From: an uncultured Eubacteriales bacterium
GTDB taxonomy: Bacteria > Bacillota > Clostridia > Oscillospirales > UBA644
Direction of reading: 5' to 3'
NCBI GenBank assembly: GCA_959604355.1
Contig: CAUHAO010000003.1
Location: forward strand, 66,789-130,788
Length of the DNA stretch: 64,000 nt
How positions within the stretch are numbered: position 1 is the stretch's first letter; every line of letters begins with the position of its first letter. Both the position numbers and the translations under genes were made by a program. Positions 14,979 through 23,115 of the stretch are shown here, piece by piece. The notes under the pieces are model-generated. The model was not told the origin of the DNA, made no database searches, and worked only from the letters and a program-made list of their open reading frames with translations.

Positions 14979-17237
14979 TCAATATCTGTCAAAATTGTTA
15001 CCTATAATTCCGGCACATGTTGGACAAAACCAGTTATTGGTATTATTCTCAATAAAGCGATCGTATGTTGAATTCATTACGCAAAGTTCTCCAGCGGAGC
15101 TGTGTTGATGGCTTGTTATACCGTATAAATGTCCGATTTCATGAGCTAAAACATAAACTCCGCGTAAATTATCGGCAGTTTCGTTATTCAGAGTTTCGAC
15201 TGATCCTATTATAGGATGCGTATATGATGAAAGCGCTGATGCAGCGTCATATGAATGTGTGGATCCATAAAAACACATTTTATGACCGGAATAATATACT
15301 CCGATAGTGTTATTTGGTAAATCATTAAGATTTTGATTACGCAATAAAACTATGCTTTTATGGTGACATATTCCGGCTACGGAAGGCCATGTGTGATATT
15401 GGGAAGGGTTATTCCAACCGGAATCCCAATTTAAAGTGCAGGACGAATCAGGTATACAGAGGCAACGTTCATCTATTCCGCTATTCGGACAGCCATCTGC
15501 ATATGATGCAGCATTTATTATCCCGGAGGTAGAGGGGACAATATTTATACCGAAATTATCTAAAAAGACTTCTTTTATTCTCTGTAAATATTCATTAAAT
15601 TTATCTTCAATCCTAGTTATAGCCCCCGAGGTTGTTTCGTAGCTTTTTTTATTTCTTATTATATACGCATTGTCATATTTAACCCTAATATATACAGTTC
15701 TGATCGGTTCATAATTTATAATAATCTTCGGAGAATAAGATGAATTTTCCGATGTCGCAAAAGTTTTCGCTCCTACATCTTCCGAAGAAGCTTTTAACAT
15801 TATTCCATAGTGACTACTTTCCCCACCCAATTCCCCGTTTTTCCATTTCTTTGTAGCATCTGTGATGTCAAAGGAATACCAGTTGCCGGTTCCTGTTCCA
15901 GAAGAACCAGTTCCGCCCTGATAATGAATATTTTTGCTGTCTAAAAAAATATTTTCCGCAGAACCCCAAATTGAAGTATTATAAACAACCGTGTTCTCAT
16001 TCCATGGTTCTGAAACCATATATGCTGAAATTGTCGAGGAATCACCTTCACACATTGTGTCTCTTAGCATGTATTTTACAGAATTAAGCCTAAACCATTG
16101 GATGGAATTGAATTGAGAATTGGAGAAAAGGCCAGGAAATCTTACCAGCACCCTGGCTATGCCCCGAGTGCTGTTGTAGCGGCCAGAATAATTACCAACA
16201 AACATATTAGAGGAATTTCCGTCATTTGACAGATAGTTGGTATAAATTGTAGCATCTTCAAATCCGCTGCTGGTTGAATATGAAAAACTGGGATCAACCG
16301 TGACAGGATATACGGTATTTTTATTTTCCAGATAATCTTTATCGACGACAAGAGTAATCAGATATTCCTGATTTTCCTTGATGACTTCCACTCTGGTCTC
16401 GCCAAAGGACGTATTTGTCTTTGTCGCGTCAAAAATGTAAAGACTGCTGAAATATGCTATTTCTACTGCTTTTTCAGAATCTGCCGTTATGGGAGTATAG
16501 ATAGCAACTCTTCCGCTTATTCTGTCTTTAATAACAGCAAGCCCGTTTGTTTTAACGACAAAAGCAAACTCGTTTTGACCGTTGTAACTGTTTAGAATTA
16601 TTTCTTCTTTAACACCGTTAAGTTGCGGCGTATAGCGAAGGATCGTGTTGTTTCCGAAAACTTTTGCGTACGAAATCTCGTTTTCGGAATTCATTTTTGC
16701 ATCAGCAACAGCCGCTTTAACGATTTTACCGTTTTTTTCGTACTCATCGGACGACTGGGCCTTTTCCGGGACCATAATGATAGTATATCCGTCGAAATCT
16801 ACGGCAACACCGCCCGAGGACCTCTCGGAAAATTTAGTTATAACGTCGTTATCCGTTCCGACGTATTTGTAATCTCCTCTTGAGGAAATGAGCGCCGTTT
16901 TTTTATCCTTCACCGTCCCGTCGGGCGCTATGTATTTCACGGGCTCGGAAAAAATATACATTGTGTTTGTGCCGTCGGCGTTTTTAAATATAACCGAGGA
17001 AAGATCCTCAGGCGATTCTTGCTCTTACAGTCTGGAGACATATCCTGCCTTACGCGCTTCTTCAAGCGTCATGTTTGCTGGGATGTCATCAGCCTGCAAA
17101 ATCTTTGAAGTTTGCGTCTCTTTTGTTGCTGCTGACGTTTCAGTCGCTGCGGTTGTCGATATAAAACCACCGAAAGCAGAAAACAGCATACATACGGTAA
17201 TTACAAGTGTCAGGACTCTTTTCATTTTCGTTGTCAT
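14979..17237 (-). pseudogene. Secreted metzincin-like metalloprotease gene interrupted by in-frame TAA
   Basis: The signal peptide starts at 17237 and the frame runs to GYVSRL, then TAA (17027-17025); the same frame continues with EQESPEDLSSVIF and 660 more residues from an internal ATG at 16961 that has no ribosome site. The body has a beta-rich region like RHS-associated DNRLRE modules (about residues 220-420 of the downstream part) and a protease end: HEIGHLYGITSH, CVM with a Met-turn, and CPTC. Similarity to families is judged by eye. A single base change from TAT or TAC would explain the stop. The downstream part has no anchor motif, so the intact form would be secreted. Confidence 0.75.
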
Positions 17238-17586
17238 TTTCTTTTTCCTTTTCCTTTCGTTAGTTATACGTTCTATTTCTATAGTATTCTGCGAGAGCGA
17301 TTTCCTCCTTTCTGATTTTATTATTTTTACTGTTTTGCTCTCGCATACTATATATAGCCAAAATGCCAAATCTACCCTTTGATCGGAAAAAAGTCGAAAA
17401 AAGTTTGTTTTTATGGAGCGTGAGGACGTTTAACGCGGAATTTTGAGCTGTAAAAGCAGGATTTTTTCATTTGTCAAGAGAGCATCAGCCGCGGCGTGCT
17501 TTTCCGCAGGAAAAGCGCGCCCGCCGCCGCTTTCGCGGCGACGGGCGCAGCAAAGCCCCACGGGCTTTGCGCGCCGCGGGGCTGGA
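16969..17586 (-). repeat. 618-base direct repeat, copy 2 (triple hairpin, leader, signal peptide)
   Basis: Partner of 13582-14199. It lies between the flavin reductase stop and the metzincin body. Its three hairpins are at about 17570-17550, 17547-17518 and 17516-17498; the middle loop is CGCTTTCGCG where copy 1 has CTCGAAAGCG, so the stem is kept while the loop differs. The bipartite motif recurs at 17347-17321. Confidence 0.9.
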
Positions 17587-17598
17587 TGTATAGATATT

Positions 17599-18099
17599 TC
17601 AGTCTTTGAAAAGGACCTTTTCTATTTTTCCGACGTACAGACGGTGGAAGTCGGAAGCGGGGTAGAAGTCCTCAACGACGGATCTGTTGGTGAAATTTTC
17701 GGGACGGACGTCGGACGTGTAGATCTTTTTACAGAAAAGCACGAGGTCTGCCTGCTCGAAGTATGTGCATTCGTCGTCCGACACAGGTATAAGTCCCGTT
17801 TCTGAGGCTTTGTCGCAATTTCTTCCCGAATGCGAGCCGCAGAACGAGAGTGCGGGGCGGTAAAGCTCGTCGAAAAACGAGAGCGTGAACGTGTCATTGG
17901 CTTCCATAAACGAAAATGTGTGTCTTTGCGGACGTACCGTGACGGCGGCGCAGTCCGCGTTCCATATCCGCACGAATCCTCCCCAAGACGCGGTCATGGT
18001 GTTATAGGTCTCTGCTCCCGCGGTGAGCAAGAACCATTTTTTTCCTATCAGGTCGAACACGTTCTGGGGTATTTGGGACGGGGTTATCTGTCTGAACAT
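17599..18099 (-). CDS. Flavin reductase-like (flavoredoxin-type) FMN-binding protein
   Basis: The 166-residue split-barrel protein resembles the flavin reductase/flavoredoxin family: NTMTASWGGFVRIWNADCAA binds FMN, followed by RHTFSFMEANDTFTLSFF and CGSHSGRNCDK. Such proteins reduce flavin or act as FMN electron carriers. The ATG at 18099 follows AGGT. Its first 98 bases overlap the end of the ytvI frame on the same strand, an unusually long overlap. The triple hairpin of repeat copy 2 starts just after its stop. Confidence 0.85.
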   Translation of the reverse strand: MFRQITPSQIPQNVFDLIGKKWFLLTAGAETYNTMTASWGGFVRIWNADCAAVTVRPQRHTFSFMEANDTFTLSFFDELYRPALSFCGSHSGRNCDKASETGLIPVSDDECTYFEQADLVLFCKKIYTSDVRPENFTNRSVVEDFYPASDFHRLYVGKIEKVLFKD

Positions 18100-19114
18100 A
18101 TGGCTTACCTCTTTTTATGAAATTTTTAATTATAAGTATGATAAAAGGTGCGGCTATCACGCCTGCGGCACCGAAAAAACGTGAGCCGACATACGCGGCG
18201 GCGAGTGATGCAAAAGCGGGAATACCAAGCTGTGCGCCGACGATTTTCGGCTCGACAGTCTGGCGTACTCCTTCCGTGACGGCGACGAGAATGAGCATCC
18301 CGACTCCTTGAGCCGTGTTCCCGCCGAGCAGCAGAAAAACGCTCCATGGCACGAGTATCATCGCGCTTCCGAGGATCGGCATGAAATCGAATAATGCGAC
18401 GAGCAGAGCTGCGGCTATCGCGTAATCGACCCGCAGCAGTGAAAGTCCGATGGAGAGCTCCGTGAAATTAAGCAGAAACATTATTCCGTAGGCTTTGAGT
18501 AGCTTTGCGAAATGAGAAAGCATTGAGCGAAGCTTCCCGAAAACGCCTGTCGGTACGGCTTTCACGGCGAATGCTTTTACCCTGTCCGCGTCTGACGCGA
18601 AGAGTATTCCCGACATTACCGCCGCCGCGACGGAGGAGAGTGTCGCGGGAAGCTTCATTGACGCTCCGAGCGCTGCCGAAAGCAGGTTTTTCAGCATGGA
18701 GGCCAAGGCAGAGGTCATTTCCGACGCTACGTATGTCGCGCGTCCGCCGAGGCTGTCGGAAAGCGAAAAAAGCAGTTTGTCAAGCTGAAGAAGCATATCC
18801 GTGTCGAGCAATTTGACGAGAAGTCCGACGCATTGGGAGTAGACGAGTTTTCCTGCAGTGAGCGCCGCGGCGGTCAGGGCGAGCCATATCAGGACCGTGC
18901 AGATTACACGTAGTGTTTTTCGTTTCCGAGGTACCGTGCGGCATATACGGGCGGCAAGAGCGTCACCGGCCAGCGCCGTAACAACGCCGACTATGATCGG
19001 AACACATACCGGAAGAAAATATTTAAGCGTCACATATACAGCCGCCGCTATTGCCGACGCGTAAAGCGCCGATATCAGGAATCTCAGCCTGTTTTCAGTT
19101 TTCGCGTCGTCCAC
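18002..19114 (-). CDS. ytvI: AI-2E family / YtvI-like integral membrane protein
   Basis: The 370-residue protein has about eight hydrophobic segments in the AI-2E transporter layout, with the conserved PILGSAMILVPWSVFLLL and AAGVIAAPFIILI stretches near the C-terminus. Sporulating Firmicutes carry the YtvI subgroup; a transport substrate is not established. The start is GTG at 19114 behind GGAGG. The membrane part ends near KNFIKRGK; the remaining 35 or so residues (PVPNTPERVRPDRKKMV) overlap the next gene and look non-conserved, so a frameshift or stop loss near 18100 is possible. Confidence 0.85.
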   Translation of the reverse strand: MDDAKTENRLRFLISALYASAIAAAVYVTLKYFLPVCVPIIVGVVTALAGDALAARICRTVPRKRKTLRVICTVLIWLALTAAALTAGKLVYSQCVGLLVKLLDTDMLLQLDKLLFSLSDSLGGRATYVASEMTSALASMLKNLLSAALGASMKLPATLSSVAAAVMSGILFASDADRVKAFAVKAVPTGVFGKLRSMLSHFAKLLKAYGIMFLLNFTELSIGLSLLRVDYAIAAALLVALFDFMPILGSAMILVPWSVFLLLGGNTAQGVGMLILVAVTEGVRQTVEPKIVGAQLGIPAFASLAAAYVGSRFFGAAGVIAAPFIILIIKNFIKRGKPYVQTDNPVPNTPERVRPDRKKMVLAHRGSRDL

Positions 19115-19182
19115 GGAACGCCTCCGAGATGTTGTTGATACGCAAATTCTATGACATTTTTTGGGAGAATATCACGCGACAC

Positions 19183-19211
19183 TTGACTATTTCTTTCCAA
19201 TAAGCTATAAT
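19183..19211 (+). promoter_or_regulatory. Sigma-A promoter for fba
   Basis: TTGACT (19183-19188) and a perfect TATAAT (19206-19211), 17 bases apart, with AAGGAG before the ATG at 19249. Confidence 0.85.
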
Positions 19212-19248
19212 AGTTATAAAATAAAGCGATATAAAGGAGATATTTATC

Positions 19249-20277
19249 ATGCCCGTAGTAAACTATGAGACCTACTGCAAAATGATGGAAACCGCGTACA
19301 AGGAACATTACGCGTTTCCCGCAATAAATGTTTTTGACATCGAATCCATCAACGGTGTCCTCGCCGGACTCGCGGAAGCGAAATCCGACGGTATAATCCA
19401 GATATCCACCGGCGGCGGCGCTCATGCTTCCGGCGCGACAGTAAAGGATTCCGTTCTCGGTGCCATCACTCTTGCAAACCACGTTCATCTCGTTGCAAGC
19501 AGATACAACATCAACGTTGCTCTCCATACCGACCACTGTCAGGCCGACAAAGTTGATACGTTCCTTATGCCTCTTATCGAGGAGACAGAGCGCCGCAGAG
19601 CGGCAGGTCTGCCCAATCTCTTCAACAGCCATATGTTCGACGGCTCCGCACTTCCTCATGCCGAGAACATCAAGCTTGCCGCTAAAATCCTCGAGCGTTG
19701 CGCAAAGAACGATATCGTTCTCGAAGTCGAAGCAGGCGTTGTCGGCGGTGAAGAAGACGGCGTAAATACCGAAAATGTTCACAGAGAAAAGCTCTATACC
19801 ACTCCCGAAGATATGTACATGGTCGAGCAGACGCTCGGCAAAGTCGGCGGCAAATATACTCTCGCCGCTACATTCGGCAACGTCCACGGTGTTTACAAAC
19901 CCGGTAATGTACAGCTCAATCCGAAGATCCTCAAGGCAGGTCAGGAATACCTGCAGCAGAAAGACGGCGCGGATGCTCACTATCTGCTCGTATTCCACGG
20001 CGGCTCCGGCTCTCCGAAGGAAGACATCGAAGAAACGCTCCAGTACGGTGTTGTCAAGATGAATATCGATACAGATACTCAGTACGCGTTCACCCGTCCC
20101 GTTGCGGCTCATATGTTCACAAACTATGACGGCGTGCTCAAGGTTGACGGCGAAGTCGGCGTTAAGAAGGTATATGACCCCCGTTCTTACCTCAAGAAGG
20201 GCGAAGCGGGCATTACCGCAAGAGTTGTCGAAGCGTGCAACGACCTTCATTCCGCAGGCAAGACCCTCTGCAAATAA
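19249..20277 (+). CDS. fba: Class II fructose-bisphosphate aldolase
   Basis: This zinc enzyme cleaves fructose 1,6-bisphosphate in glycolysis. The 342-residue TIM barrel belongs to the longer class II group, as seen in actinobacteria and some Clostridia. Visible sites are AFPAINVFD, NVALHTDHCQADK with the zinc histidine and catalytic aspartate, FDGSALPHAEN, EVEAGVVGGEEDG, ATFGNVHGVYKPG and VFHGGSGSP. It is transcribed alone from its own promoter and ends at a strong terminator, which suits a highly expressed glycolytic gene. Confidence 0.96.
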   Translation: MPVVNYETYCKMMETAYKEHYAFPAINVFDIESINGVLAGLAEAKSDGIIQISTGGGAHASGATVKDSVLGAITLANHVHLVASRYNINVALHTDHCQADKVDTFLMPLIEETERRRAAGLPNLFNSHMFDGSALPHAENIKLAAKILERCAKNDIVLEVEAGVVGGEEDGVNTENVHREKLYTTPEDMYMVEQTLGKVGGKYTLAATFGNVHGVYKPGNVQLNPKILKAGQEYLQQKDGADAHYLLVFHGGSGSPKEDIEETLQYGVVKMNIDTDTQYAFTRPVAAHMFTNYDGVLKVDGEVGVKKVYDPRSYLKKGEAGITARVVEACNDLHSAGKTLCK

Positions 20278-20289
20278 AAGAATTTTCAG

Positions 20290-20328
20290 GAGCGGCGTCG
20301 CATACTACGGCGCTGCTCTTTTTTTATC
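20290..20328 (+). terminator. Intrinsic terminator after fba
   Basis: GAGCGGCG...CGGCGCTGCTC hairpin followed by TTTTTTTAT, 15 bases after the fba stop. Confidence 0.85.
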
Positions 20329-20337
20329 GGAGGCATT

Positions 20338-21501
20338 ATGACGAGGCGTATATATTACGAGTCTGCGTATATAAAGGAATTTGACGCGACGGTCACGGGG
20401 TGCACGGAATGTGAAAACGGCTGGAATGTGACTCTCGACGCGACCGCGTTTTACCCCGAAGGCGGCGGACAGCCTGCCGACACGGGAACGCTCGGCGGCG
20501 CGGATGTTACAGACGTGCAAGAAAAAGGCGAAGACGTCGTTCACACCGTGAATGCGCCGTTAGCTGTCGGCAAAAATATTCACGGGCGTGTGGATTTCGG
20601 GCGTAGACTCGGATTCATGCAGTCACATTCGGGTGAGCATATTTTTTCGGGCATCGTCTGCGCGCGCTTCGGGTGCTCTAATACGGGCTTTCACATGGGG
20701 TCGGATTTCATGACCGTCGATTTTAACTATGAATTTTCCGCCGACGATATCGCGAAAGCGGAAGCCGAGGCAAATGCCGCGGTGCGCTCGGATGCGGGGA
20801 CCGAAATATTCTATACAGACGGCTCGGACGGCATCGTGTATCGCTCCAAGAAAGAGATAGAGGGCAACGTTCGTATTGTCCGTGCAGGCGGTGTCGATAC
20901 ATGCGCGTGCTGCGGTCTGCACGTCTCGTCTGCGGGACAGATAGGCGTGATAAAAATTCTTTCGTGGCAGCGTTTCCGCGGCGGCACAAGGCTTTTTATG
21001 GTCTGCGGAGAACGTGCGTACGAGGATTATGCGGCGAAAAACGCGGAGCTTTACGCATGCGGCGACCTGCTTTCCGCAAAACCTCTTGAAATAGCGGAAA
21101 ACGTGAAAAAACTGCTTGAAGACAAGGCGGCGCTGAAGCGCGAGCTTGACTCGGAACGCATGAAGACTTTTTCGATGACTCTCCGGCTCGTTAATAAAGA
21201 TACGATCGCTCCGATAATTTTTACAGACGCGTTTGACGGTGAACTTGTCGGAAAATTCGGTGTCGAAGCGGCGAAAGATCGCTCAAAAGCCGTGATTTTC
21301 GGCGGCAGTGGCGGAGAATACAAATATGCCTTCGCAACGCAGACGGGAGATGTGCGCGGTGACTGTAAAGCGTTAAATGAAGCGTTTTCGGGCAGAGGAG
21401 GCGGACGGGCGGAACTGTGCCGCGGCTCTGTCTGCGCAAATAAGGACGAGATAGTGAGATTTCTTGTGAAATACGGCTATATTTCGGAGGAAACTTTATG
21501 A
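20338..21501 (+). CDS. Alanyl-tRNA editing protein (AlaX type with DHHA1 domain)
   Basis: AlaX proteins hydrolyse mischarged Ser- or Gly-tRNA(Ala). The 387-residue protein has the AlaRS-like editing core with TAFYPEGGGQPADTG, zinc ligands in QSHSGEHIF and in DTCACCGLHVSSAGQIG, and a C-terminal DHHA1-like region ending with the glycine-rich RGGGRAELCRG. A coiled-coil linker lies around residues 245-280. It lacks the aminoacylation domain. It is followed by an SDR gene with a 4-base stop/start overlap. Confidence 0.92.
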   Translation: MTRRIYYESAYIKEFDATVTGCTECENGWNVTLDATAFYPEGGGQPADTGTLGGADVTDVQEKGEDVVHTVNAPLAVGKNIHGRVDFGRRLGFMQSHSGEHIFSGIVCARFGCSNTGFHMGSDFMTVDFNYEFSADDIAKAEAEANAAVRSDAGTEIFYTDGSDGIVYRSKKEIEGNVRIVRAGGVDTCACCGLHVSSAGQIGVIKILSWQRFRGGTRLFMVCGERAYEDYAAKNAELYACGDLLSAKPLEIAENVKKLLEDKAALKRELDSERMKTFSMTLRLVNKDTIAPIIFTDAFDGELVGKFGVEAAKDRSKAVIFGGSGGEYKYAFATQTGDVRGDCKALNEAFSGRGGGRAELCRGSVCANKDEIVRFLVKYGYISEETL

Positions 21502-22256
21502 AAGCTCTTGTTACGGGCGCAAGCTCGGGAATAGGCGCGGATATAGCGCGAAGTCTTGCAAAAACAGGGTGCGACCTCGTTATAGTAGCGCGTCGTGGGC
21601 AGGCGCTTGACGCTCTGGCGGCAGAGCTCGGAAACAATATCTGCGTGCGCGTTATCGCTCTCGATCTGTCGGTGCGCGAAAACTGTGTACTACTGCACGA
21701 AATGACGAAAAATGAAGGCGTTGATATTCTTGTGAATAACGCTGGATTCGGCGTTTTCGGTGAATTTTCGTCGACACCGCTCGAAAGCGAGCTTGCCATG
21801 ATAGACACGAACGTGACGGCGGTGCATATACTCACAAAACTGTTTTTACAGGACTTTGCCGCGCGTGACAGCGGCTATATACTTAATGTCGCATCATCCG
21901 CAGCGTTCACAGTGGGCCCGCTCATGGCCGCGTATTATGCGTCGAAATCGTATGTCTTCCGCATGACTCAGGCAATTTGTGAGGAAGTTCGGCGTACGGG
22001 TAAAAATGTCGGCATAAGCGTACTTTGCCCAGGGCCTGTCGACACGGAATTCAATTCCGTAGCCGGGGTGAAATTCGGTGTGAAAGCGCTTACGAGTGCC
22101 GACGTCGCGGAATACGCCGTGAAATGTATGTTTAAGCGTGAAAAAGTGATAGTTCCCGGTGCGACGATAAAGCTTGCGCGTGTAGCCGGAAAATTATTAC
22201 CCGACTCGATGCTTGCGCGTGTCGGATACAATATCCAGAAGAAAAAAGGTGATTGA
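21498..22256 (+). CDS. Short-chain dehydrogenase/reductase
   Basis: A 252-residue Rossmann-fold oxidoreductase. The cofactor loop is TGASSGIG, the structural motif is NNAGFG, and the active site is Ser (SSAAF) with YYASKSYV giving the Tyr-x3-Lys pair. PGPVDTEF follows as in classical SDRs. The C-terminal half resembles the DltE/YqjQ-like group, with a hydrophobic segment near the end; the substrate is unknown. Its start overlaps the alaX stop and the GNAT gene starts two bases after its own stop. Confidence 0.92.
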   Translation: MKALVTGASSGIGADIARSLAKTGCDLVIVARRGQALDALAAELGNNICVRVIALDLSVRENCVLLHEMTKNEGVDILVNNAGFGVFGEFSSTPLESELAMIDTNVTAVHILTKLFLQDFAARDSGYILNVASSAAFTVGPLMAAYYASKSYVFRMTQAICEEVRRTGKNVGISVLCPGPVDTEFNSVAGVKFGVKALTSADVAEYAVKCMFKREKVIVPGATIKLARVAGKLLPDSMLARVGYNIQKKKGD

Positions 22257-22258
22257 AT

Positions 22259-22675
22259 ATGCAGATACGGGAATACAGCGTCTTGCCTGATGAGGCAGCG
22301 CAGATACGCGAAGAGGTTTTTGTGAAAGAGCAGGGCTTCCGTGATGAATTTGACGATATAGATAAAATCGCGACGCACATTGTCATTTTTGACGGTGACA
22401 CGGCGGCGGCAACATGCCGTGTGTTTGCCCAAGGAGACACCGGGCATTGGCTTGTCGGACGTGTTGCGGTGAGAAAGGCGTATCGCGGCACAGGACTCGG
22501 GCGGGTGCTGATGCAGGCGGCAGAAAAAACTGCAAAACGCGGCGGAGCGACGGTGCTTGATGTTTCGGCGCAGGTGCGTGCGCGCGGTTTTTACGAAGCT
22601 GTGGGGTTTACCGCGAGCGGAGAAGAATATCTTGATGAATACTGTCCGCATATACACATGGAAAAAGAGCTTTAA
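22259..22675 (+). CDS. GNAT family N-acetyltransferase
   Basis: A 138-residue GNAT protein of the ElaA/YjcF-like kind. The acetyl-CoA site is visible as VGRVAVRKAYRGTGLGRVLM, and the C-terminal part KRGGATVLDVSAQVRARGFY and GFTASGEEYLDEYCPHIHM is typical. The substrate is unknown. The ATG at 22259 follows AAGGTG; a TTG six bases earlier overlaps the previous stop and is less likely. It is the third gene of the alaX-SDR run. Confidence 0.9.
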   Translation: MQIREYSVLPDEAAQIREEVFVKEQGFRDEFDDIDKIATHIVIFDGDTAAATCRVFAQGDTGHWLVGRVAVRKAYRGTGLGRVLMQAAEKTAKRGGATVLDVSAQVRARGFYEAVGFTASGEEYLDEYCPHIHMEKEL

Positions 22676-22683
22676 TCACAAAC

Positions 22684-23058
22684 TTGGCATCGTATAGGAT
22701 CTTATATATCAACAGCTGTGTTTGTAATGAGCCTCGTACTGACAGAATAGCAAGTTCTGCCGGAAAAATCGGCGGCGAATATTCGGATTTAGCTCTTGAG
22801 AATGAGGGGTTGTGTCCGTTGACAGAAAACGCTCCTTCAAAACGCGCGTCACTCATACGCTCAGGGGATTGTTTCACGCCTGTGTTCAGCTATGCCAAAC
22901 AATTCGCGAGTGTTGACGTTATCGTTATTTTCGCACCTTATTGGAATCTCTCTTTCCCGGCGAGCCTCAAGACGTATATAGAAAATATTTAAGTGACTGG
23001 TATTGTTTTGAAGTATACCCCGGAAGGTGTCCCGGAGGGGGTATGCAAGGCTGAAAAA
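22684..23058 (+). pseudogene. Broken flavodoxin-2/NAD(P)H-quinone reductase-like gene
   Basis: The frame begins RILYINSCVCNEPRTDRIA as in FMN-dependent quinone/azoreductase-like proteins and reaches FAPYWNLSFPASLKTYIENI, then TAA at 22990-22992. The same frame continues with VTGIVLKYTPEGVPEGVCKA, which is the expected next segment of the family, and then runs into the terminator. So it has an internal stop and lacks about the last third. The start is a TTG without a clear ribosome site. Confidence 0.75.
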
Positions 23059-23115
23059 AGCACGGCGCTGACACAAGTCGGTACCGTGCTTTTGAGTTTT
23101 TTATTGTTTAGTATG
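23055..23115 (+). terminator. Intrinsic terminator after alaX-SDR-GNAT run
   Basis: AAAAAGCACGG/CCGTGCTTTT stem with a loop of 28 bases followed by GAGTTTTTTATT. It may also serve gdhA on the other strand. Confidence 0.75.

Noticed and set aside
17025..17027. Stop codon reassignment (TAA as sense) to explain two in-frame TAA codons
   Set aside because: Many intact genes in the window, such as ruvC, recA and fba, end in TAA at the normal family length.
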